This document shows, one piece after another, positions 1-8,449 of a DNA stretch of 64,000 bases. The position numbers and the translations under genes were made by a program. The notes below the pieces were generated by a model. It searched no databases. It saw only the letters and a list, made by a program, of their open reading frames with translations, and was not told the DNA's origin. Within the stretch, counting starts at the first letter, position 1, and the number at the start of each line of letters is the position of its first letter. This DNA is from an uncultured Prevotellaceae bacterium (GTDB lineage: Bacteria; Bacteroidota; Bacteroidia; Bacteroidales; Bacteroidaceae). Location of the stretch: positions 96,839 to 160,838 of the forward strand of contig OMXV01000009.1 in the NCBI GenBank assembly GCA_900315075.1. The letters are read 5' to 3'.

Positions 1-48
1 AAAATCACCGTCATCCGCGAAACACGCTCTGTTGCTTACGCAAAATAA
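1..48 (+). CDS. rny: RNase Y, last 15 codons (partial)
   Basis: Frame 1 is open from the window edge to TAA at 46-48 and reads KITVIRETRSVAYAK. From memory of the family, RNase Y proteins end in a motif of the form K-V/I-TVIRETRA-x-x-YAK after the HD domain, so this is most likely the C-terminus of the membrane-anchored endoribonuclease that starts mRNA decay. Only 15 residues are visible, so the call rests on this tail and on the terminator that follows 17 bp later. Confidence 0.7.
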   Translation, partial: KITVIRETRSVAYAK

Positions 49-64
49 TCTTTCACAATACAAT

Positions 65-92
65 AAAAGGCGTACCTCGTGTACGCCTTTTT
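65..92 (+). terminator. Intrinsic terminator after rny
   Basis: An 11-bp perfect stem (AAAAGGCGTAC with GTACGCCTTTT) around a 5-base loop runs into five Ts. It lies just downstream of the partial RNase Y stop codon and separates it from the next gene. Confidence 0.85.
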
Positions 93-126
93 AATTTTCT
101 ATTATATTAGTTGACATACAATACCC

Positions 127-495
127 ATGTTACAACGCCCGATACTTCAGGAGGTTATACTTATCTTAGCCATGGCTATGTTGATTGTATTTTGCATTGA
201 CAAGTCGAGACAGAACCAGCGCACACGTCAAACACTTTATAATTGTATCTATCCTGTGTATGGCGCTGTGGTGTTCAAGGCGGTCATGCTCCTTGATTCC
301 ATCATAGGGTTCAATTTATGGGGGCATGTCGCAGGTCTTTTGCTTTGTGCTTTGGCAATGTTGGCCTATTGGCGCTTTTTTAAGAAACAGGAAGACATCA
401 AGTACAACACGCTCTTTCGTTATGTTGGATGGCTTGTACTGACCATCTGTGCTGTCATGCAAACCTATTTCATCGTTTGGACGATTTGGACTTAA
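127..495 (+). CDS. Small four-helix membrane protein, unknown function
   Basis: The 122-residue protein has four hydrophobic stretches (about residues 8-24, 41-60, 66-83 and 100-120) separated by short basic loops, so it is probably an inner-membrane protein. The segment KSRQNQRTR after helix 1 and RFFKKQED after helix 3 suggest cytoplasmic loops. I do not recognise the family. It stands alone between a terminator upstream (65-92) and another downstream (541-577). ATG at 127 is the only start that keeps the first helix. Confidence 0.6.
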   Translation: MLQRPILQEVILILAMAMLIVFCIDKSRQNQRTRQTLYNCIYPVYGAVVFKAVMLLDSIIGFNLWGHVAGLLLCALAMLAYWRFFKKQEDIKYNTLFRYVGWLVLTICAVMQTYFIVWTIWT

Positions 496-540
496 ATTCT
501 ATCGGCTAAGCATAACAATAACTTCATAACATGAAATACA

Positions 541-577
541 AAAATCCCCAGAGGCTCTAAAACCTCTGGGGATTTTT
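541..577. terminator. Bidirectional intrinsic terminator
   Basis: Arms AAAATCCCCAGAGG (541-554) and CCTCTGGGGATTTT (563-576) are perfectly complementary around an 8-base loop. T-runs follow on both strands, so it can end transcription of the small membrane protein gene on the plus strand and of a minus-strand transcript coming from about 1430. Confidence 0.85.
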
Positions 578-1433
578 GAAAAATCGGCTGAGTTCTGACC
601 GTTTCCTACCGCCGTTTTCGTTCCTTTTGGCACTTAGACACACCCATGTTTCTATAGGTAGGCGGCATACGGACAGGTTTGGAAAACCTGCAAACACTAC
701 TCTCACACTATGTAAAGTACTCCTTTCACCCTTGGCTCTTGCGGATGCAGAGTGAAGCTTTCCTTGCGGTACTAACTCCATCCACGTATTGCAGTGGAAT
801 AACCGTATTTTCGTACGAGAGTGCACAACACTTTTGCGTTCACGAATGAAGTATGGATTGAATGGTCCACCTTCCCAATGTGTCTCTATAGGAGATGCGG
901 TTGTGCTTGTGTCCTTCGTACCTTTTAAGTACCTTAGAACCAACACCCCCTTGCCCTCGGCTGCCACGCCTACTGACTTCACAGGCCCTGTGCATCCTAC
1001 TGTTTCCAGGTCGTGCTGCCACACACAATCAACCCTGGGCGGGTTGTAGGATAAGAACCAATGATTATCCACTCTCTAAGACTGGCAATCTTTGGGAGTC
1101 GATTTCACCCCGTACTTTGTCGATGTTACCATCCAAGTTGACTTGACAAGAGCCAACGTACCCTGCTTTGGGGTCTGCCCGACCTTAGTCCGAAGGATAC
1201 TCGTACGTGATGGCTTTCCGGTGAACAGGTTTTGCCCTGCGCAACCTCCTTTTTTTGGGAAAGGTAGGAAGGTCACTTTATAGCATTACTGCTTTATTCT
1301 GACGACGCGAAGCCCGCCGTTTTCCATGTCCCAAGACCGTTTGTGTCGTGGATGTTTCACCGCAGCACAAAAGAATTTGTGGCATGAAGATATTTGGTTT
1401 TTAAGAAGTCTATCAAAGAGCGCTTTCAAATTT
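578..1433 (-). ncRNA. Candidate long non-coding RNA (about 0.85 kb), unidentified
   Basis: About 1.1 kb between two real genes contains no convincing protein. Reading frames on the minus strand are open by chance: the longest (557-1072) has an odd composition, no domain and runs into the terminator stem. On the minus strand the interval has a promoter core TACCTTTG (1440-1447) at one end and a strong terminator (541-577) at the other, as expected for a discrete RNA gene. The sequence is less AT-rich than neighbouring spacers and holds local inverted repeats. I looked for RNase P RNA (GAGGAAAGTC), tmRNA, SRP RNA and group II domain V signatures and did not find them. The identity is unknown; a highly decayed gene is the alternative. 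Confidence 0.4.
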
Positions 1434-1439
1434 CTGATG

Positions 1440-1447
1440 CAAAGGTA
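1440..1447 (-). promoter_or_regulatory. Promoter -7 element for the minus-strand RNA
   Basis: Read on the minus strand this is TACCTTTG, an exact match to the Bacteroidetes -7 consensus TAnnTTTG and identical to the cores upstream of the tRNA and several genes here. Start of transcription would be near 1433. No clear TTTG at -33 was found. Confidence 0.5.
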
Positions 1448-1649
1448 GGAGCCAAGTGCGCAGCCTTTCTGCGTAGATATAAAATATATTTCTTTTACCA
1501 TGTTTTTTTCTCCGCAATAGCTTTCTGTACTTTATTTTGGGGATATTTTTATCCATATTCTTCCTTGTTTCTCATGAAAATACCTAATAGTTGCTATTGG
1601 CAATATCATGCTTTTTTAGTTATTTTGCAGTCCATAAATATTGTGTCTT

Positions 1650-2606
1650 ATGAAAAATCATAAAATGTATGAGGCTGACGACCGGATGATTTCACTCATA
1701 CGCGATAATTATAGTCTTTTGCAGAGTCTCGGTAGTTTCGGTATCAATTTGGGCTTTGGCGACAAAACCGTTAGTGAGGTTTGCCAGGAGCAGGGTGTGG
1801 ACACCTATACTTATCTGGCTGTGGTAAATTTCACAATTAACGGGTATCGTGAGCTCAGCGACTTCTCAAAATTGTCTATCCCTACCTTGTTGCAATATTT
1901 GAAAGCCAGCCATGAATATTTTTTGGGGTTCCAGCTGCCATTCATCAGAAAGGAATTAGTGGAGGCACTCGATGAGAACGACAATTTGGCAAGACTTATT
2001 CTCAAACTCTACGATGACTATGCGCGGGCTGTACGTTCACACATGAAATACGAAGAGAAGACGGTGTTTCCATATGTTGAATCGCTGCTGAGGAATGAGG
2101 TGTCTAACAATTACGATATTGATACCTACTCAAAGCATCATGGACAAACCGACGGACTGCTCCGTGAACTCAAGAGTATCATCATCAAATACCTCCCCAG
2201 CGATGGCCTTCACAACAACCAACTCTCCGCCTGCCTCTATGATATATATAATAATGAGGAATGGCTGTCAATGCATGCAGAGGTTGAAGAGTCGATTTTC
2301 ATACCTGCCATCAGGTGGTTGGAGAGGCGGACCAAGCAAAATGATGTGTCGACGAAAATCTCAAGCATGATTAACCAGAATCCTGATAATTCCGAGGCTC
2401 TGAGCGACAGAGAGAAGGATGTTGTCATCAGTCTCGTGCAGGGTATGTCGAACAAAGAAATTGCCGATCATTTGTGCATTTCCGTCAATACTGTTATCAC
2501 CCATAGAAGAAATATTGCCAAAAAACTACAAATCCATAGCCCGGCCGGACTGACCATTTACGCTATTGTCAACCATCTGGTTGACATCTCAAATGTCAGT
2601 CTCTGA
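1650..2606 (+). CDS. Hemerythrin-domain LuxR-type transcriptional regulator
   Basis: The 318-residue protein has an N-terminal helical segment (residues 13-50, RFGI-like motif GSFGINLGFGDKTVSEVC) resembling the leading domain of RIC/ScdA proteins but without its CC motif, then a hemerythrin-like four-helix domain (about 75-228) and a C-terminal LuxR helix-turn-helix (about 254-312, LSDREKDVV, NKEIADHL). All expected di-iron ligands are visible: H88, H131 with E135/E136, H163/H164, H209 with E213/E214. This suggests an oxygen, NO or redox sensor that binds DNA. I chose ATG 1650 over an upstream TTG at 1641. It precedes nrdD and its HTH resembles that of the regulator at 5564. Confidence 0.85.
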   Translation: MKNHKMYEADDRMISLIRDNYSLLQSLGSFGINLGFGDKTVSEVCQEQGVDTYTYLAVVNFTINGYRELSDFSKLSIPTLLQYLKASHEYFLGFQLPFIRKELVEALDENDNLARLILKLYDDYARAVRSHMKYEEKTVFPYVESLLRNEVSNNYDIDTYSKHHGQTDGLLRELKSIIIKYLPSDGLHNNQLSACLYDIYNNEEWLSMHAEVEESIFIPAIRWLERRTKQNDVSTKISSMINQNPDNSEALSDREKDVVISLVQGMSNKEIADHLCISVNTVITHRRNIAKKLQIHSPAGLTIYAIVNHLVDISNVSL

Positions 2607-2638
2607 CATGGTGAAAGAAGAACATATCTCACATTGAA

Positions 2639-2682
2639 GAATTGCACACTTAGGGGGATTTTTCTCTAAGTGTGCAATTTTT
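2639..2682 (+). terminator. Intrinsic terminator after the hemerythrin regulator
   Basis: Arms ATTGCACACTTAG and CTAAGTGTGCAAT form a 13-bp perfect stem followed by five Ts. It separates the regulator from the nrd operon. Confidence 0.85.
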
Positions 2683-2823
2683 GTATGTAAATACTTATGC
2701 ATCAACAACTATAGTATTTTTGTTCAATAAATGTAATTTTAAGTGTAAAAAAAGAGTCATTAAAATTCGTTAATAAAAGCATTTTTCATTACCTAAAACG
2801 TACAACTTTGCAAAGAATTGTAT

Positions 2824-2831
2824 TAACTTTG
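2824..2831 (+). promoter_or_regulatory. Promoter -7 element of the nrdDG operon
   Basis: TAACTTTG matches TAnnTTTG exactly and is the last such match before nrdD. It leaves a leader of about 115 bases that contains two TTATCCAAA repeats. The 349-base spacer otherwise is AT-rich and shows no gene. Confidence 0.5.
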
Positions 2832-2886
2832 TAAGCGATTTCAAAAAACATTTTTTGAAACTTCCAAGCGTAGGAATTTTAAAAAG

Positions 2887-2938
2887 TTATCCAAAATGGA
2901 AAACTTTTTTGAAATCATGAGAGGAAAAGTTATCCAAA
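2887..2938 (+). repeat. Two DnaA-box-like direct repeats in the nrdD leader
   Basis: TTATCCAAA occurs at 2887-2895 and 2930-2938, inside the longer repeat AAAAGTTATCCAAAA, with 43 bp between starts (about four helical turns). A related TTTTTTGAAA block precedes each copy. The repeat differs from the DnaA box TTATCCACA at one of nine positions. Confidence 0.6.
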
Positions 2939-2955
2939 ACAATAGAATAAGGTAA

Positions 2956-5055
2956 ATGAGAGAATTCACTATCAAGAAGCGTGATGGCTCGTCAGATCGC
3001 TTCTCACTCGACAAAATTATGACTGCCATTCTCAAGGCTTTTCAGTCTGTGGATGAGACAGCTGATTTAGGTGCTATATCAAAGATTATCAGCCACTTAA
3101 ATATCACCGATAATATCACAGTTGAGGATATTCAGAACGAGGTGGAAGAGGCTCTGATGAAGGAAGGGCACTTTAGGGTGGCTAAGTCGTTTATGCTATA
3201 CCGACAGCGGCATACTGAAGACCGTGAGACTATGGAGCGGTTGAAATTTTTGGCAGACTATGTAGATGCTGCTAATGCGGCAACTGGTTCAAAGTATGAT
3301 GCCAATGCAAATGTCGAGCATAAAAATATTGCAACTTTGATAGGTGAATTACCTAAATCAAGTTTTATTCGTCTCAACCGTCGTTTGCTAACAGACCGTA
3401 TTAAAATAATGTACGGAAAAGCTCTGGCCGAAGAGTACATCGACATGCTCACACATCATTTCATTTACAAGAATGATGAGACTTCATTGGCCAACTATTG
3501 TGCATCAATCACCATGTATCCCTGGCTTATTGGTGGCACTATGTCAATTGGCGGCAATTCCACGGCACCTACTAACCTCAAGTCATTCTGCGGTGGATTC
3601 GTCAACATGGTGTTCATGGTGTCCAGTATGCTTAGTGGTGCATGCGCCACACCAGAGTTCCTCATGTACCTCAATTATTTCATAGGTTTGGAATATGGCA
3701 AGGAGTATTGGAAGGAACCCGACAAGGTTGTGGATTTATCGCTCAAAAAGCGTACCATCGATAAGATGATTACCGACTGTTTTGAGCAAATCGTCTATTC
3801 CATCAACCAGCCTACGGGAGCAAGAAACTATCAGGCTGTGTTCTGGAATATTGCCTATTATGACAAACCCTATTTCGAGAGTCTATTTGGAGACTTCTAC
3901 TTCCCCGATGGCACAAAACCCGACTGGGAGGGATTGTCTTGGTTGCAAAAGAGATTTATGAAGTGGTTCAATAGCGAACGACTGAAAACTGTGCTCACCT
4001 TCCCTGTGGAAACAATGGCACTGCTTACCAAAGATGGTGACGTTATCGATAAAGAGTGGGGGGACTTCACAGCTGAGATGTATTCAGAAGGTCATTCTTT
4101 CTTTACCTATATGAGCGATAATGCCGACTCGCTAAGCTCATGTTGCCGACTGCGCAACGAAATACAAGACAATGGCTTCAGCTACACTTTGGGAGCTGGT
4201 GGCGTGTCAACGGGGTCGAAGAGTGTACTTACCATTAACCTTAACCGTTGCATTCAGTATGCTGTCAATAAGGGACAGGACTATAAAGAATTCCTTTCGC
4301 ATATTATCGACCTTTGCCATAAGGTGCAACTGGCATACAATGAGAATTTGAAAGAGTTGCAGAAGCATGGCATGTTGCCACTCTTCGATGCTGGCTACAT
4401 CAATATCGGAAGACAATACCTCACTATTGGTGTCAACGGTCTGGTGGAAGCTGCCGAGTTTATGGGGCTTAGTATTACTGACAACCCAGATTACCTCTCG
4501 TTTGTGCAGACCGTCTTAGGTCTTGTTGAGAAATACAACAAGCAATACCGTACAAAGGATATATTGTTCAACTGTGAGATGATACCCGCCGAAAATGTGG
4601 GTGTGAAGCATGCTAAGTGGGACCGTGAGGATGGATATTTTGTACCTCGCGACTGCTATAATAGTTATTTCTACATTGTCGAGGACGACTCGCTGAATAT
4701 CATCGATAAGTTTAAGTTGCATGGCGCGCCCTATATCGAGCACCTCACCGGTGGCTCTGCATTGCACATGAATCTCGACGAGCACCTATCCAAACAACAA
4801 TACCGCCAACTGTTGCGAGTTGCAGCAAAGGAAGGTTGCAACTATTTCACATTCAATATCCCCAATACCATCTGCAATGACTGTGGATACATAGATAAGC
4901 GATATCTAAAGGAGTGTCCGCACTGCCATTCCAAAAACGTAGATTATATGACGCGTATCATCGGATACCTCAAACGGGTGAGCAATTTCTCACAACCCAG
5001 ACAGCAGGAAGCTGCACGCAGATTCTATGCTGGTGCAGAGAAACTTTCAGAATAA
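2956..5055 (+). CDS. nrdD: Anaerobic ribonucleoside-triphosphate reductase (class III)
   Basis: The 699-residue enzyme reduces ribonucleotides to deoxyribonucleotides without oxygen, using a glycyl radical. An ATP-cone allosteric domain is seen at residues 1-90 (TIKKRDGSSDRFSLDKI). The C-terminal zinc site is C640, C643, C654 and C657, and the radical glycine is G670 in RIIGYL. SSCCRLRN in the core supplies active-site cysteines. The length fits the family. It is followed by its activase gene nrdG after a 47-bp gap, so the two form an operon with the LuxR gene at 5564. The start ATG 2956 gives a normal ATP cone. Confidence 0.97.
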   Translation: MREFTIKKRDGSSDRFSLDKIMTAILKAFQSVDETADLGAISKIISHLNITDNITVEDIQNEVEEALMKEGHFRVAKSFMLYRQRHTEDRETMERLKFLADYVDAANAATGSKYDANANVEHKNIATLIGELPKSSFIRLNRRLLTDRIKIMYGKALAEEYIDMLTHHFIYKNDETSLANYCASITMYPWLIGGTMSIGGNSTAPTNLKSFCGGFVNMVFMVSSMLSGACATPEFLMYLNYFIGLEYGKEYWKEPDKVVDLSLKKRTIDKMITDCFEQIVYSINQPTGARNYQAVFWNIAYYDKPYFESLFGDFYFPDGTKPDWEGLSWLQKRFMKWFNSERLKTVLTFPVETMALLTKDGDVIDKEWGDFTAEMYSEGHSFFTYMSDNADSLSSCCRLRNEIQDNGFSYTLGAGGVSTGSKSVLTINLNRCIQYAVNKGQDYKEFLSHIIDLCHKVQLAYNENLKELQKHGMLPLFDAGYINIGRQYLTIGVNGLVEAAEFMGLSITDNPDYLSFVQTVLGLVEKYNKQYRTKDILFNCEMIPAENVGVKHAKWDREDGYFVPRDCYNSYFYIVEDDSLNIIDKFKLHGAPYIEHLTGGSALHMNLDEHLSKQQYRQLLRVAAKEGCNYFTFNIPNTICNDCGYIDKRYLKECPHCHSKNVDYMTRIIGYLKRVSNFSQPRQQEAARRFYAGAEKLSE

Positions 5056-5102
5056 CATTCATCAGACACATTCATAACCTACAATATAAATAATTCATCA
5101 AG

Positions 5103-5567
5103 ATGTTGAAGTACGTAAACACAAGTGTGGTGTTTCAGGAAATTCCTGACGAGGTGACACTCGCCATCAATATTGCCAACTGCCCATGCCATTGCCCGGG
5201 CTGCCATAGCAAGTACCTATGGGAAAACATTGGAACACCACTAACGCCTATGGTGATAGAGCGAATGATCAGTGAATACGACGGTGACATCACTTGCATC
5301 GCCTTCATGGGCGGTGACTCTGAGCCGACATACATCAATACGTTGGCGCGCTATATACATCGAGAGCATCCAAAATACAAGGTTGCATGGTATAGTGGGC
5401 GCCAGCGTATTCCGTCGGTCGTGAGAAAGTCGGACTTCGATTATATCAAAGTTGGGCCATATATTGCTCACCTTGGATGCCTGAAGGAGCGTACAACTAA
5501 CCAGCGACTCTACAAAAAAGCATCCGGCGACTATTTCAAGGATATCACTTTCAGATTCTGGAGATGA
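5103..5567 (+). CDS. nrdG: Anaerobic RNR-activating radical SAM protein
   Basis: The 154-residue protein has the radical SAM motif CX3CX2C (C27, C31, C34 in NCPCHCPGC) that binds the 4Fe-4S cluster used to generate the glycyl radical on NrdD. The GGD motif (FMGGDSEP) is the usual SAM-contacting segment of NrdG. The family is normally 150-175 residues, so this is complete. Its stop overlaps the start of the next gene by four bases (ATGA at 5564-5567), which ties the LuxR regulator to the same mRNA. Confidence 0.95.
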   Translation: MLKYVNTSVVFQEIPDEVTLAINIANCPCHCPGCHSKYLWENIGTPLTPMVIERMISEYDGDITCIAFMGGDSEPTYINTLARYIHREHPKYKVAWYSGRQRIPSVVRKSDFDYIKVGPYIAHLGCLKERTTNQRLYKKASGDYFKDITFRFWR

Positions 5568-6175
5568 GCGGACAGAGGATGAGACCTTTAATGGCCATCC
5601 TATGTCAGGACACCTTGGCTGTGATGGGACTAAGGCAGATGCTTCAAAGTGTTATGCCTGCCATTGAAGTCGAGTCATTCGACTCTGTCGAGCAATTAAA
5701 AATGGCAGGGGAGGAGAATTATGTCCATTTTTTTGTTTATGTTGGCATCCTGCTCAGTAATCGACCCTTTTTTCTTGAACGAAGAAAAAAGACAATCGTA
5801 CTTACCACTCTTGATGAACAGGCGAGTCAGATGTCTGATTTCCGCTGTCTAAGAATTACGCTACCTGAAAAACAATTGGTCAAGGCATTTATTGCATTGG
5901 AGCAAAGTGCCCATCCCAATGGGCATCACATGAATGAATTACCAACACAAAAAGCGTCTTCTTCCCCCAAAAAGTTATCGACAAGGGAACTCGATGTTTT
6001 GCGTTTAATTGTCAAAGGTTATATCAACAAAGAAATTGCCGACAAACTCAACATCAGCCTTCCCACAGTTATCACACACCGGAAAAACATCATGGAGAAA
6101 CTCGCAGCAAAAAGTGTTTCCACCCTCACTATCTATGCTGTCATGAACGGATATGTGGGGATAGAGGAAATATGA
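5564..6175 (+). CDS. LuxR-type regulator with degenerate receiver domain
   Basis: The 203-residue protein has a LuxR helix-turn-helix at about 137-200 (LSTRELDVL, NKEIADKL, TVITHRKNI) very like that of the hemerythrin regulator at 1650. The N-terminal 110 residues have the size and hydrophobic pattern of a response-regulator receiver but lack the acidic pocket and the phosphoacceptor Asp, so control by phosphorylation is unlikely. Translation is coupled to nrdG by a four-base overlap. By position it may regulate nrdDG or act with the hemerythrin protein; this is inference. Confidence 0.8.
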   Translation: MSGQRMRPLMAILCQDTLAVMGLRQMLQSVMPAIEVESFDSVEQLKMAGEENYVHFFVYVGILLSNRPFFLERRKKTIVLTTLDEQASQMSDFRCLRITLPEKQLVKAFIALEQSAHPNGHHMNELPTQKASSSPKKLSTRELDVLRLIVKGYINKEIADKLNISLPTVITHRKNIMEKLAAKSVSTLTIYAVMNGYVGIEEI

Positions 6176-6179
6176 TATG

Positions 6180-6222
6180 AAAACACCTTCATTGTTATTT
6201 CGAATAACAATGAAGGTGTTTT
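6180..6222. terminator. Bidirectional terminator between nrd operon and GH10 gene
   Basis: A 20-bp perfect stem (AAAACACCTTCATTGTTATT and its complement) around TCG has A-rich and T-rich flanks on both sides. It sits between convergent genes and can serve both. Confidence 0.85.
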
Positions 6223-6262
6223 CAGAAAATTCATGTGCAATTTGTGGTAATTTACCACATTG

Positions 6263-8371
6263 TTACTTAATCACGTATTTTTTACCATTCTTGATAACGA
6301 TACCACGGTAGTTGGCATCGACAGGCATACCCATGATATTGTAGGTTGGCGTGTCGGGCTCGTTGTCGCTTTCGATGGTTTGGATGGCCAACGGAGTGTC
6401 GCTGGTAACCTGCAATGGATATATTTGCGATCTTTTTTCCTTGCCCTCGGCATTCAAGGAGACAGCCATGATGTCGTATGTGCGCTTCTCTGTAGGTATA
6501 AATACGCATTGGTATGGCTTCTCTGTATCTGTACCTATCAGCAAGCCGTTGGCATAAAACCTCACCTCACTAATGGTACTTGTTCTCGATGTTGCTTTGG
6601 CTGAGACTGTAACGTGGTCGCCGACTCCATATCTGTCGTCAAAAGATTTCATTACACACGACCCATCAGCTTCCTCGTAACGATTAAAAGTGATATCCTT
6701 GATGTTGAAGCCCCCTTGATCGACAAGCAGAGTGAAAACATGGCGGCCTGCTGTTAGCTCAGTTGTCAGGTAACCATGTAGCGTTTTCCATTCAGTGGCA
6801 CCGCCTGTCTTGGGCACCTCCATAAACTCGGTGAGGAATGTCAGGCTGTCGAGACCATATTCTGCCAAATGGAACCTGCCGTTGGCCATTGTCGAGGCCA
6901 CAGTGGCATCAAATGAATAGAGGCCATCCTCCTTGACATCGACAGTGTAGTCCATCCATTGGTCTGTCTTTGTAGAAGTTGTTGTATTGCGAGTGGCGTT
7001 GTAGTAAGATATGCCTGAAACACCTTTGTCGTATTCATCAATCTTGATGGTGCCAGGAAGTTCAGGAGCCTCACCGTAGGGTTCTTTCTTTGAACTTCCG
7101 CTAACCACGCTGAAGCGGCCATAACGCTCGTAGGTTGAGCCGTCGGTAGCAGTAACCACAGCCTTAGTGGTCTTCCAACCTGAAGAAATGCTTGATGGTA
7201 CTATATAATCAGTCTTATAAGGAGCCTCAGTCATTGATGCAATTAGTTCATTGTCAACATAAAGATCCACCTTCTCGATAGTCTTGGTGGCAAGACGGGC
7301 ATTTACCTTGATGGGTAGCACGTCGCCCCTGACAACTTTCAGAGCCGCAGGGCGGATATAGACAGAAGCCTCTTTCTTCATGCCGGGGAATGGACTTGCT
7401 GCGTTTTTGGCGGCATCGGTGGCCATATATTCCTTTATCCAGGTCATCGCAGGGCGTTCTACACCATTCTTGTAAAGACCGGAGTTGTCAACCCAAGTGC
7501 TCCCATGGATATATCCCCACAAGGTAACACCCGCACAATAGGGGGCTTCCCACATTATTGGGAGTATCTTTTCGTACTGCGATTTCTGTTGACTGTCATT
7601 AGCTTTGTCAATATCTAATTCAGTGATATACATAGGCATCTGGAGTGCATCTTGTTGCTTTTTCAGCACATTGGTCAATTCGCTGACACTAATGTCGCCC
7701 AATTCGTGCGACTGATTGCCGTAGGCATCAATAGGTGCGCCGGCATCGCGCAAAGTCTGCACCAATGTGATGTAGTTGTCAACATCCCAACGTATGGAAT
7801 TATAGTCATTGTATATCAAAATGGCATCAGGCCAACGTTGCCCAGCCATGTCAAAAGCCTTGATGAGCCAGTCATAACCGGTTTTTCCACCACCACCCAT
7901 TGACTCTTTTATCATGGGGTTGCCTTCCTGATGCCTGCCCACGGCCTCGTTTACTACGTCAATCATAGGCAGGGTATTATACTTTTCCTTTACTTTATTA
8001 AACCAATTTGTGATAGCGGCAAAACGCTCTTTAGGTGTCAAGTCTGGCAACCAGTTGGGATATTGGGCTCCCCACAACAACGCATGGAATTTGTAGGTAA
8101 AGCCATGCTGTTTGGCATAGTTGAATGCTCTGTCACAGCCCCAGTTGAAATTGCCTCTATTACCCTCGACAGAACCCCATTTTGACTCGTTCTCACAGGT
8201 AATTTGGTTCCAAAGTGTATAGTAGGCAGGTACCCCGCCTCCGGCATCCACATTACCTCTTGTAGTGATGTTTCCCAAGAACTTGTCTGGGTTGGTAGAT
8301 AACTGAGCAAATAAAGTTGTTGGTAGCAACAATGCCAACAGTAATAGATAGCTTTTAGTTATTCTTCGCAT
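6263..8371 (-). CDS. Secreted GH10 endo-beta-1,4-xylanase, multidomain
   Basis: The 702-residue protein starts with a signal peptide (cleavage near FAQ, residue 23) followed by a GH10 barrel (about 25-325). The acid/base is E142 in DVVNEA and the nucleophile E251 in ITELDI, so it should hydrolyse xylan or related beta-1,4-glucans. C-terminal to it are an Ig-like domain (about 345-425), a CBM6-like beta-sandwich (about 440-565), another Ig-like domain (about 575-660) and a tail, YNIMGMPV to NGKKYVIK, shared with the secreted protein at 46014. No SusCD pair is adjacent. A perfect 18-bp inverted repeat lies about 60 bp upstream and may be an operator. Confidence 0.93.
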   Translation of the reverse strand: MRRITKSYLLLLALLLPTTLFAQLSTNPDKFLGNITTRGNVDAGGGVPAYYTLWNQITCENESKWGSVEGNRGNFNWGCDRAFNYAKQHGFTYKFHALLWGAQYPNWLPDLTPKERFAAITNWFNKVKEKYNTLPMIDVVNEAVGRHQEGNPMIKESMGGGGKTGYDWLIKAFDMAGQRWPDAILIYNDYNSIRWDVDNYITLVQTLRDAGAPIDAYGNQSHELGDISVSELTNVLKKQQDALQMPMYITELDIDKANDSQQKSQYEKILPIMWEAPYCAGVTLWGYIHGSTWVDNSGLYKNGVERPAMTWIKEYMATDAAKNAASPFPGMKKEASVYIRPAALKVVRGDVLPIKVNARLATKTIEKVDLYVDNELIASMTEAPYKTDYIVPSSISSGWKTTKAVVTATDGSTYERYGRFSVVSGSSKKEPYGEAPELPGTIKIDEYDKGVSGISYYNATRNTTTSTKTDQWMDYTVDVKEDGLYSFDATVASTMANGRFHLAEYGLDSLTFLTEFMEVPKTGGATEWKTLHGYLTTELTAGRHVFTLLVDQGGFNIKDITFNRYEEADGSCVMKSFDDRYGVGDHVTVSAKATSRTSTISEVRFYANGLLIGTDTEKPYQCVFIPTEKRTYDIMAVSLNAEGKEKRSQIYPLQVTSDTPLAIQTIESDNEPDTPTYNIMGMPVDANYRGIVIKNGKKYVIK

Positions 8372-8431
8372 GGTTTAACTATAGTCTAAATTTTGCAGCA
8401 CTTTTGTTGAATAATGATAATAAGTTCTTGA

Positions 8432-8449
8432 GTGACAAAATGTTGTCAC
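8432..8449. promoter_or_regulatory. Perfect inverted repeat upstream of GH10 gene (operator candidate)
   Basis: GTGACAA-AATG-TTGTCAC is a perfect palindrome with 7-bp arms. It lies 61 bp upstream of the GH10 start, in the 481-base divergent spacer between the GH10 and GH92 genes. No T-run follows, so it looks like a protein-binding site and not a terminator. Confidence 0.5.

Noticed and set aside
557-1072. 171-codon minus-strand frame
   Set aside because: Composition is unlike a protein, no homologous motif is seen, and its end runs into a terminator stem; more likely part of an RNA or non-coding.
578-1433. RNase P RNA, tmRNA or group II intron
   Set aside because: Characteristic sequences (GAGGAAAGTC, a tag peptide frame with tRNA-like ends, domain V) were not found on either strand; a faint likeness of TCAGAACTCAGCC to the RNase P 3' end has no matching 5' partner.
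1394-1663. 89-codon plus-strand frame before the hemerythrin regulator
   Set aside because: Overlaps the regulator start and a promoter region and has no recognisable features.
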